Origin: Gp6-AA40 sp035649635
Lineage (GTDB): Bacteria > Acidobacteriota > Vicinamibacteria > Vicinamibacterales > UBA2999
NCBI GenBank assembly: GCA_035649635.1
Contig: DASRJE010000136.1
Span: 22,035-86,034 of the forward strand
DNA length: 64,000 nucleotides
Direction of reading: 5' to 3'
Position 1 is the stretch's first letter; the number at the start of each line of letters is the position of its first letter. The translations under genes were made by a program, and so were the position numbers. Of this stretch, positions 36,819 through 43,659 are shown one piece after another. The notes under the pieces are model-generated. The model saw only the letters and a program-made list of their open reading frames with translations. It was not told the origin of the DNA and did no database searches.

Positions 36819-37805
36819 ATGAAATGGGAACAAGCCCTCGAACGCATCAAGAAGGTCGGAAAGAACTTCGCCAACGGCTTTGCGATCAGCGCGCCGGTCG
36901 GAGACTGGGCTAAAGGCGCCAAGAACGTTCCCGAGGATGTCGAAACCGTTCAGTTGCTGCTTGAGTACGTCTCGCGAAAACGCGGACACAAAGAGTTCAG
37001 TCCTCGTGGCATCGACGGGGATATCGCACGGACGCACGGCAAGTCCAGCACCGTGAAGGCCATCCACGCCTTCCAGCGCAACTTCATGAAGACGTCGGAC
37101 GGGCTCGTGGAGCCCGAGGGACTCACCCTCAAGAAGCTTCGCGAGGAGGCTCAGGGCTCTACCAATGTCGCCAAATCCGCTGCCCAATCAGTTATGAAGG
37201 CGCCGCGGCCGAACGACGGTATGCCGCCCTGGCTCCATCACTTCGATGGCGTCAAGTTTTTCAACCCGCTCTCGCTTCTGCCAGGCGCATCGCCGCAGAA
37301 ACCCGACTGGATCTCCATAGCTGAGGACGAACTGGGGGAAAAGGAGATCAAAGGCAAGGAGCACAACCCCCGCGTCCTCCAATATCACGCGACTACCGAT
37401 GGGGCGAAAAAGGATGAAACTCCCTGGTGTGCGAGTTTCGTGAACTGGGTCATGGAGCAGGGCGGGTACGAGGGCACGGACTCGTCGGCCTCGCATTCGT
37501 GGAAAAAATGGGGAGACGGGATCCCAAAGCCGGCTGTCGGATCCATCGCGTTCATTGACTGGGGAAAGGTGGATTCGAAAAAAGCCGGCAAGGGTCACGT
37601 CGGCTTCGTGGTCGGCAAGACGGCAAAGAACCGGATTGTCCTGCTGGGGGGAAACCAGAGTAACTCGGTCAGGTACACCGCCTTCAAGGAATCGTTGATT
37701 CAGACGTACCGAGTCCCCAAGGGCTACAAACCGGACCCGAAGCTCTATGAGCTTCCAATTCTCGAGGTCTCAAAGGACGGGAGCGACTTTAGCGCGACCC
37801 GTTAG
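36819..37805 (+). CDS. peptidoglycan-binding + TIGR02594/CHAP-like hydrolase (candidate effector)
   Basis: This 328-residue protein has no signal peptide. A peptidoglycan-binding-like helical domain (about 37-115) is followed by a cysteine-peptidase domain of TIGR02594/CHAP type: TPWCASFVNWV (Cys204), GKGHVGFVVG (His260) and LLGGNQSN (Asn279). CAGGAGG precedes the ATG. A lipoprotein gene follows after 9 bp. Cytoplasmic hydrolases of this type plus a lipoprotein partner are typical of secreted antibacterial effectors (for example type VI or contractile systems) with periplasmic immunity proteins; no secretion genes are in the window. A phage-derived lysin is the alternative. Confidence 0.8.
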   Translation: MKWEQALERIKKVGKNFANGFAISAPVGDWAKGAKNVPEDVETVQLLLEYVSRKRGHKEFSPRGIDGDIARTHGKSSTVKAIHAFQRNFMKTSDGLVEPEGLTLKKLREEAQGSTNVAKSAAQSVMKAPRPNDGMPPWLHHFDGVKFFNPLSLLPGASPQKPDWISIAEDELGEKEIKGKEHNPRVLQYHATTDGAKKDETPWCASFVNWVMEQGGYEGTDSSASHSWKKWGDGIPKPAVGSIAFIDWGKVDSKKAGKGHVGFVVGKTAKNRIVLLGGNQSNSVRYTAFKESLIQTYRVPKGYKPDPKLYELPILEVSKDGSDFSATR

Positions 37806-37814
37806 TCTCACGAT

Positions 37815-38273
37815 ATGGCGAAAAGTGTGTTTCACCTCGTTTTCGTGTTCGGCCTGGCAATCGTGGCGTGCAGCCCTAAACCTGAGGCCCCGCCTGTAGC
37901 AAACTCGCCGGCGGAGACCAAGCCGGCAGGCAAGGACGTCGACCGCTACACAGTCGACGAAGGTGGCCGTCGTCAAACCCTGGAGGTAAGTAAGCAGACC
38001 GGGAACGCCGTCGACGTCGTCATCACCGTCGACGGGGCGTGCTCGCGTCGGGAGACGGGATCAGCCGTGGAGGACTCGACCGACGGGGACAGCGATGTCG
38101 AAGTTGATCCTGATGGCGAGGGACATCCAACCGACGCGTTCTCGCTGAAACTCCGCGACGAGTGTTCCGTTGGGATCCGGCTTGCCGCGCCTGAGCGGGA
38201 GTACGCCTGGCTGAGCGAATCGGACTGCAAGTCGAGTTGTCCTTTGAGCGAGGAACCGATGACGCGCAAATGA
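37815..38273 (+). CDS. lipoprotein, candidate immunity protein of the CHAP-like hydrolase
   Basis: This 152-residue lipoprotein has the lipobox IVAC (Cys19) after a hydrophobic segment. The mature part has Pro-rich and Glu/Asp-rich stretches and four further cysteines that could form disulfides (CSRRE, DECS, DCKSSC). It begins 9 bp after the CHAP-like hydrolase gene in the same direction. The location and pairing suggest periplasmic protection from that enzyme. No family is recognised. Confidence 0.7.
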   Translation: MAKSVFHLVFVFGLAIVACSPKPEAPPVANSPAETKPAGKDVDRYTVDEGGRRQTLEVSKQTGNAVDVVITVDGACSRRETGSAVEDSTDGDSDVEVDPDGEGHPTDAFSLKLRDECSVGIRLAAPEREYAWLSESDCKSSCPLSEEPMTRK

Positions 38274-38338
38274 AGACAGTCGGTCGGCCGCTTGCGTACG
38301 CCTGGCGCGCGCGTGGCGGAAAAGCTTGAGCGTCGCGC

Positions 38339-39916
38339 ATGCTGCTGCAGCATCTTGTTGAAACGAGTTCCTCGGTCGCCGCGGCGAGCAGCAGACTCGC
38401 GAAGATCGGCTTGCTCGCGGACCTCCTCCGCCACCTCGCAGCGGACGAGATTGAGATCGCCATCGGCATGCTCTCGGGCGAACCGCGTCAGGGACGTATC
38501 GGGATTGGCTATGCGACGCTGTGGGCTGCCAAGGATTCTCCAGCAAGCGAGACGCCCGGCTTGCCCCTCCTCGCCGTCGACGAAGCGTTCACACAGATCG
38601 CCGCGATCAAGGGGGCAGGCTCTTCGGCAGCGCGCAATGAACGTCTTCGCGTTCTCCTTCGTCAGACCACCCGCGGCGAGCAGGATTTCATCGTCCGTCT
38701 TCTGACCGGGGAGTTGAGGCAGGGGGCGCTCGAAGCCGTGTTGGTGGATGCCGTCGCGAAGGCGAGCGGCATCGGCGCGCCCGCCGTGCGACGGGCGATG
38801 ATGATGGCCGGCGCGCTCGCGCCGGTGGCCAAGGCCGTGCTCCTCACTGGCGAGACCGGCCTCGCAGGATTCGGCATCCAACTGTTTCAGCCAGTTCAGC
38901 CGATGTTGGCGCAGCCCGCAACAGACGTCGAAGAGGCGCTCAGTCAACTCCATGAGTCTTCGCTCGAGTGGAAGCTCGATGGCGCCCGCATCCAGGTCCA
39001 CAAGCGTGGCGGCGAAGTCGCAGTCTTTTCACGCAACCTGCGCGACGTCACACCTGCCGTTCCAGAAGTGGTCGACGCCGTTCGCGGGCTCGACGTGCGC
39101 GAGGCGATCCTGGACGGCGAAGTGATCGCGCTGCGGTCAGACGGAGCGCCGCACCCTTTCCAGGTGACGATGCAACGGTTTGGAAGAAAGCTGAACGTCG
39201 AGAACATGCGATCGGAGATTCCGCTGACGCCGTTCTTCTTCGATTGCCTGTACACGGACGGTGAGTCGCTGGTCGACGCTTCCCAGGAGTCGCGTATTAC
39301 GCGGCTGAACATGGTCACGCCGTCACTCGTCGTGCCCATGCTCCTGCGCCCGACGCACGAGAGTGCACAGCGATTCCTCGACGAAACGCTGCAACGTGGG
39401 CACGAAGGCGTCATGGTGAAAGCGCTCGGCGCCGAGTACGCCGCGGGCCGTCGCGGCCAGCAGTGGCTCAAGGTCAAGATCGCCCGCACGCTCGACCTCG
39501 TCGTGCTCGCGGCCGAATGGGGCCACGGCCGCCGCACGGGCTTTCTCAGCAACCTCCATCTCGGCGCACGCGACCCCGAGCACGGCGGATTCGTCATGCT
39601 GGGAAAGACGTTCAAGGGACTGACCGACGAGATGCTGGCGTGGCAGACGGACAAACTGCGCACGCTGGAGATCAGTCACGATCGGCATACGGTCTTCGTC
39701 CGGCCAGAGCTGGTCGTCGAAATCGCGTTCAACGAGGTGCAGGAGAGCCCGCAGTATCCGGGCGGCCTGGCGCTACGCTTCGCGCGCGTGAAGGGTTACC
39801 GGCAGGACAAGTCGGCGGCAGACGCGGACACGATCGAGGCCGTTCGCAATATCTATCTGCGATCGGTGTCCACGAGCTGGTCATCCAGCTTCCCTAGACC
39901 AGAGACCGGAGGCTGA
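38339..39916 (+). CDS. ATP-dependent DNA ligase
   Basis: This 525-residue ligase has an N-terminal helical DNA-binding domain (about 1-185), the nucleotidyl lysine in LEWKLDGARIQ (Lys212), DGEVIAL, a GHEGVMVK motif and an OB-fold C-terminus. It is of the archaeal/eukaryotic DNA ligase I (LigB-type) class, not the NAD-dependent bacterial LigA. It would seal nicks during repair rather than replication. It lies between the two hydrolase/lipoprotein pairs but shares no operon logic with them. A fragment matching its GRRGQQWLKVK segment recurs at 41651. Confidence 0.93.
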   Translation: MLLQHLVETSSSVAAASSRLAKIGLLADLLRHLAADEIEIAIGMLSGEPRQGRIGIGYATLWAAKDSPASETPGLPLLAVDEAFTQIAAIKGAGSSAARNERLRVLLRQTTRGEQDFIVRLLTGELRQGALEAVLVDAVAKASGIGAPAVRRAMMMAGALAPVAKAVLLTGETGLAGFGIQLFQPVQPMLAQPATDVEEALSQLHESSLEWKLDGARIQVHKRGGEVAVFSRNLRDVTPAVPEVVDAVRGLDVREAILDGEVIALRSDGAPHPFQVTMQRFGRKLNVENMRSEIPLTPFFFDCLYTDGESLVDASQESRITRLNMVTPSLVVPMLLRPTHESAQRFLDETLQRGHEGVMVKALGAEYAAGRRGQQWLKVKIARTLDLVVLAAEWGHGRRTGFLSNLHLGARDPEHGGFVMLGKTFKGLTDEMLAWQTDKLRTLEISHDRHTVFVRPELVVEIAFNEVQESPQYPGGLALRFARVKGYRQDKSAADADTIEAVRNIYLRSVSTSWSSSFPRPETGG

Positions 39917-39950
39917 GCCAGGATGACGCGAGAGCAACGACAGGAGGTGG

Positions 39951-40421
39951 TCACGAGCAGGGCGCTGCACTGAAGGAGTTCGACGTACCTCGCCAACAAC
40001 GCCACCTCAAACTCGCGTCGCGAATCTGCCACGCCCCGTTCGAGGCACGCTCGAGCGTCGCATCGTATCGGCGTCCTCGCACGGAGTCGTCAGGAATTCC
40101 ATCGACGACCACTGTCATGCGATAACGACTTGGCCGCTCACCAGTGCCGCTAATCGACCAGATCGCATCGCGGCCCAAGCCTGAGTTGATGAATCTGCCT
40201 AGGATCTGGACGGGATCATCTGTCCACTGTTGCCCGTCGGAATGGGCAGCCTCGAGTTGCCGATTGAACGACTCCGGGTCCAGTCTCTGCGACTCTGACA
40301 ATGGGATCTCAAGCAAGTCAACTGCAACGTCACGAGATGCGTTGTTTGCCTTGCATGCGGCCAGCAGTGAAAGTACGCTGGCGAGCGCAACGGTGGCGAG
40401 CCGACGGGAATCACCGACCAA
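39951..40421 (-). CDS. lipoprotein, candidate immunity protein of the LysM-amidase
   Basis: This 156-residue lipoprotein has the lipobox LAAC (Cys23) after a basic-hydrophobic start. The rest is soluble with no known family, with two cysteines at the end (RWRCWRG and CS). Its start codon overlaps the end of the LysM-amidase gene by 11 bp, so the two are translationally coupled. By analogy with the pair at 36819-38273, an immunity role in the periplasm is likely. Confidence 0.72.
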   Translation of the reverse strand: MVGDSRRLATVALASVLSLLAACKANNASRDVAVDLLEIPLSESQRLDPESFNRQLEAAHSDGQQWTDDPVQILGRFINSGLGRDAIWSISGTGERPSRYRMTVVVDGIPDDSVRGRRYDATLERASNGAWQIRDASLRWRCWRGTSNSFSAAPCS

Positions 40422-41421
40422 GTCCCAGCTCCGTTCGCATCGAGGAAATCGCGTCGTACAAGCTGTCTCCTGGGCACACCGTTGCGGCGCCCCCGCGTAT
40501 GACCTCTTTGTGCATCAACAAAGCGTTGATGCCACTATATTGCGCCCTCAGTGCAGTGATCAATTCCCTCAACGCTCGTAGCTGATTCGTCGGGGCGCTG
40601 TCCGACGAGAGCCAATCGTCGGCATGGTGGTAGTCGCCCTGGAGAACGATACCGATCGCTCCCCAATCCGGGTCATTGAGGGGCCCGCTAGTCAACCCCG
40701 TGCCCGCGTGACTCCCCATGATCTCCAGGGGCCGCCCTTCGAGGACTTTTCCGCTCTGATCGATGAAGAAGTGATATCCGATAGCCGCGTACCCTCTGCC
40801 CTGCTCTCTGCGTTCATTGACCTTGATGCTTTCGTCGTTGTCCGTATGGTGAATCACGATCGTCGTCAAAACCTGCGCCAACGGCCATGCGGTGTTGTAG
40901 TAGATGACTTCATTCGACCAAATGGGTTCACCCGCGCCCCACTCCTTGCGGGTTTGGACGCGCACCGAACCAATGCTCAAGTTCGTATGCCCCCAGGGTG
41001 CCCTCGTGACGACGCTCCTCGCTGCGGTCCCGCCATCAGGAGAGTCAGCAGGGGGACTCCAGTCCTCCGGTCTTGTGGCAACCGTAAAGTATCGAGGGGG
41101 TAATTGTCCCTCAATGATCTCCTCGGGCATGTCGTAAGAAGTCGGTGGTATGTGGATGATCCCGGGACTCGCCGAGGCGCTGAACATCCAGTTGTGGCCG
41201 TCGCCGGTGGGCCGTCGGCAACCGACGTAGTGACGAAGGTACCAGTTGACCTCCGCTGGTACGAGTGTCTGAAAGTTCGCAAAGACCAACGCCTGCTCAC
41301 TGATACCGAAGCGGCGCGCCAGGCTGGACCACGAGTCTCCATCTCGTACCCGGTACGAAGTTCCATGCTGGACTTTCCAGCTTCTAGAGACCGGTAGGAC
41401 AGGCCTACGTTCGATTGGCAT
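40411..41421 (-). CDS. LysM + N-acetylmuramoyl-L-alanine amidase (candidate effector)
   Basis: This 336-residue protein lacks a signal peptide. A LysM module (about 18-66, YRVRDGDSWSSLARRFGI) precedes an Amidase_2/PGRP domain (about 150-330). Zinc ligands are His191 in VIHHTDND, His304 in LMHKE and Cys316 in TVCPGD; YHFFID (216-221) is the conserved strand. Such amidases cut the lactyl-peptide bond of peptidoglycan. Lack of a signal peptide plus a coupled lipoprotein points to export by a dedicated system. It runs opposite to the CHAP-like pair across the ligase gene. Confidence 0.85.
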   Translation of the reverse strand: MPIERRPVLPVSRSWKVQHGTSYRVRDGDSWSSLARRFGISEQALVFANFQTLVPAEVNWYLRHYVGCRRPTGDGHNWMFSASASPGIIHIPPTSYDMPEEIIEGQLPPRYFTVATRPEDWSPPADSPDGGTAARSVVTRAPWGHTNLSIGSVRVQTRKEWGAGEPIWSNEVIYYNTAWPLAQVLTTIVIHHTDNDESIKVNERREQGRGYAAIGYHFFIDQSGKVLEGRPLEIMGSHAGTGLTSGPLNDPDWGAIGIVLQGDYHHADDWLSSDSAPTNQLRALRELITALRAQYSGINALLMHKEVIRGGAATVCPGDSLYDAISSMRTELGLGR

Positions 41422-41650
41422 GGCACGTCCTCTGAGACCGCAGATGTGTGGGACGTTCTCGCACGAAGATCGGCCACGCGTCGAGTCGGCCGGATTGCAG
41501 GCGGGACCTCCACAGGCCGAGACTCATGGCGAAACTGACCCTCGCTCCGCGCCTTATTCCGAGAGCTGTCTCACGCCGCCTTTGAAAGACAAAACGGTAG
41601 ATCTGGCGAAGTCGAACATTTCGCAAAAAGATTCCGGGCTTGAAGGGTCC

Positions 41651-41700
41651 GCCGGCTACGCCGCGGGCCGCCGTGGGCCGCAGTGGCTCAAGGTCGAGAT
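41651..41700 (+). pseudogene. ATP-dependent DNA ligase fragment
   Basis: This stretch reads GYAAGRRGPQWLKVEI and matches the ligase segment EYAAGRRGQQWLKVKI at 39433-39483, at both protein and DNA level. Only about 50 bp remain, flanked by short repeats. It is a leftover of a duplicate or of a second ligase gene. Confidence 0.6.
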
Positions 41701-41757
41701 CATCGGGTTCGGGACCCGGGACGGGGGCTCGGGACTCGGGACTCGGACACAACTTCA

Positions 41758-41800
41758 CCACGAAGGTCACGAAGCCTCTAGATCATCGTGTCCTTCGTGG
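41758..41800. repeat. inverted repeat of CCTTCGTGG-type words
   Basis: Left arm 41758-41774 (starting CCACGAAGG) pairs with right arm 41784-41800 at 15 of 17 positions. Two further copies of the right-arm word follow to 41826. It belongs to the same class as the other intergenic periodic repeats. Confidence 0.6.
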
Positions 41801-41827
41801 CTAAACCTTCGTGGTCTTCTTCGTGGC

Positions 41828-42002
41828 CTAGAAACTGAACTCCGCCGTGAAGCGCACCATCAGCGGTGTCGCGACCCTCAGCGGCTGCTCGTACACGCTC
41901 GGCGCCGTTGCCGTTGGCGGCGCATACGTGTTGTTGTAGGTCAGGATGGCGCCGGTGTTGAGCGCGTTATACAGATCCACGCTCAGCATCTTTCGTCCCG
42001 AC
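41828..42002 (-). pseudogene. C-terminal remnant of a TonB-dependent receptor
   Basis: The last about 57 codons read SVDLYNALNTGAILTYNNTY ... VRFTAEFSF-stop, the standard C-terminal strands and terminal Phe of Oar/CarbonR-type TonB-dependent receptors. Upstream of about 42002 the match stops and the sequence continues into the ankyrin gene region on the other strand. The rest of a gene normally near 1000 codons is missing. Confidence 0.65.
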
Positions 42003-42119
42003 CGTGGCCGAGCCTGAGTTCGCGAGCGATCCCCTTTGGCGACAGAGGACTTACGTGTGTAGCGCCATGGGGTCTTGGGCACGGTTTTGCCAGCCTGGAT
42101 CGCGGCGGCCGGGCGTAAT

Positions 42120-43628
42120 ATGTGCGTCATGCGGGCAACGCGCAACAGACTCCGGGCGACGGGCCGGACGACCCGGCAACACCTCATCATCGGCGCGCTG
42201 ATGCTGGCGTTCACCACAGCAGTTGCCACACGCGCCGCTTCCCAGACAGCCGCCTCCGGCGGCCGTGACAGTATCAACCCGGACGGCACCACTGCCCTTC
42301 ACCAGGCAGTTCGGAATAACGACCTTCCAACCGTCGAGGCGTTGATCAAGCGCGGCGCCGACGTGAAAGCGGCGACGCGCTACGGGATCACGCCGATGAA
42401 TCTTGCGGCGGTGAATGGCAACGCCGCGATCCTGCGGAAGCTCCTCGATGCCGGCGCCGATCCGAACACCGCAACGCCGGGCGGCGAGACCGCCCTGATG
42501 ACGGCGGCCCGCACGGGCAGTGCCGAGGCAGTGACGCTGCTCCTCGACCGCGGTGCCAACGTCAACGCCAAAGACTCGGTCCGCGCGCAGACGGCGCTCA
42601 TGTGGGCCGTGACCGAGAAACATCTCGACATCGTGAAGCTGCTCGCCGCGCGTGGCGCGGACGTGAACGCGCACACAGCGATCACGATCCCGAAAGGCGA
42701 ATATGTGCCCGCGCGGGCGGGTGGGGCATCGGGCGCGGGCATCATCAGGCAGCGCGCGTTGCCGAAGGCGGATGGAGGAATGACGCCGCTGCTGTTCGCC
42801 GTTCGCGACGGCAATACCGACATGGTGCGGCTGCTACTGGAGCTCGGGGCCAATCTCGAGCAAACGTCCGGTAATCACACGTCGCCGTTACTCATCGCGC
42901 TCTTGAACGGACAGGTCGGGCTCGCAACGGAGCTCCTCGAGAAAGGCGCCAACCCCAATGCCGCGGACGACTATCAGCGCGCGGCGCTCTTTGCGGCGAT
43001 CGATCTCCGCAACTTCAATCACGACAAGTATCCGTTCATGTACGACGACGGCCGCAGCCCGCTGGATCTGATCAAGGCTCTGCTCACGAAGGGCGCGGAT
43101 CCTAACCTGAGAACCGACACGGTGCCGGTTCACGGACTGATGCAGTTCGATGCGTCGTGGGTCAACTTCGATGGACAGACACCGTTCATTCGCGCGGCGC
43201 TGTCCGGTGACATCGAAGTGATGCGCCTCCTCCTCGAGCATGGTGCCGATCCAAATATCGCGACGGCGCAGGGATCGACTGCGCTGATGGCAGCCGCCGG
43301 TATCAACTGGATTCCGGCTCAGACATACAGCCACCCGGAAGCAGACTACGTCGAGGCGGTCAAGCTGTGCCTCGATCGCGGCGGCAACGTGAACGCGACG
43401 AATTCGCTCGGCCTCGCCGCGATACACGGAGCCGCGAACCGCGGATGGGTGTCGGTGATCCAGATACTCGCCGACCATGGCGCCAAGCTCGACGTGAAAG
43501 ACAACGCCGGCAGGACGCCGATGACGTTCGCGGAAGGAATCTTTCTTGCGGTGCGCCCGCCGGTTGCGAAGCCGGAAGCGATGGCGTTGCTGAAGAAGTT
43601 AATGGGCAGTGAGGTCGTTACCCAGTAG
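42120..43628 (+). CDS. exported ankyrin-repeat protein
   Basis: This protein of about 502 residues has an N-terminal signal segment (about 20-40) and about ten ankyrin repeats (for example TALMTAARTGSAEAVTLLLD, TALMWAVTEKHLDIVKLLAA, TPFIRAALSGDIEVMRLLLE). Starts at 42120 or 42129 fit best; an ATG at 42075 adds 15 residues without support. It would bind partners in the periplasm. It is followed 31 bp later by the DUF1592 gene, a pairing I know to be recurrent in Acidobacteriota. The stop codon is part of a REP-like GTAG head. Confidence 0.87.
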   Translation: MCVMRATRNRLRATGRTTRQHLIIGALMLAFTTAVATRAASQTAASGGRDSINPDGTTALHQAVRNNDLPTVEALIKRGADVKAATRYGITPMNLAAVNGNAAILRKLLDAGADPNTATPGGETALMTAARTGSAEAVTLLLDRGANVNAKDSVRAQTALMWAVTEKHLDIVKLLAARGADVNAHTAITIPKGEYVPARAGGASGAGIIRQRALPKADGGMTPLLFAVRDGNTDMVRLLLELGANLEQTSGNHTSPLLIALLNGQVGLATELLEKGANPNAADDYQRAALFAAIDLRNFNHDKYPFMYDDGRSPLDLIKALLTKGADPNLRTDTVPVHGLMQFDASWVNFDGQTPFIRAALSGDIEVMRLLLEHGADPNIATAQGSTALMAAAGINWIPAQTYSHPEADYVEAVKLCLDRGGNVNATNSLGLAAIHGAANRGWVSVIQILADHGAKLDVKDNAGRTPMTFAEGIFLAVRPPVAKPEAMALLKKLMGSEVVTQ

Positions 43629-43647
43629 TGTCCGGCTTTAGCCGGAC
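43625..43647 (+). repeat. REP-like palindrome, copy 2 (GTAG head)
   Basis: GTAG (43625-43628), one spacer base, then 8-bp arms GTCCGGCT and AGCCGGAC around TT. The TAG of the head is the stop codon of the ankyrin gene. It has the same design as 50196-50218. Confidence 0.7.
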
Positions 43648-43659
43648 CCAACTCGCAAT

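Larger units (their letters stand above)
41422..42119. other. remnant-rich intergenic region
   Basis: This nearly 700-bp stretch has no intact gene. It contains a DNA-ligase fragment on the plus strand (41651-41700), a GGGACTC tandem tract (about 41727-41747), an inverted repeat of CCTTCGTGG-type words (41758-41800), and the C-terminal remnant of a TonB-dependent receptor on the minus strand (41828-42002). A long plus-strand open frame across it has no protein-like content. Confidence 0.6.
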
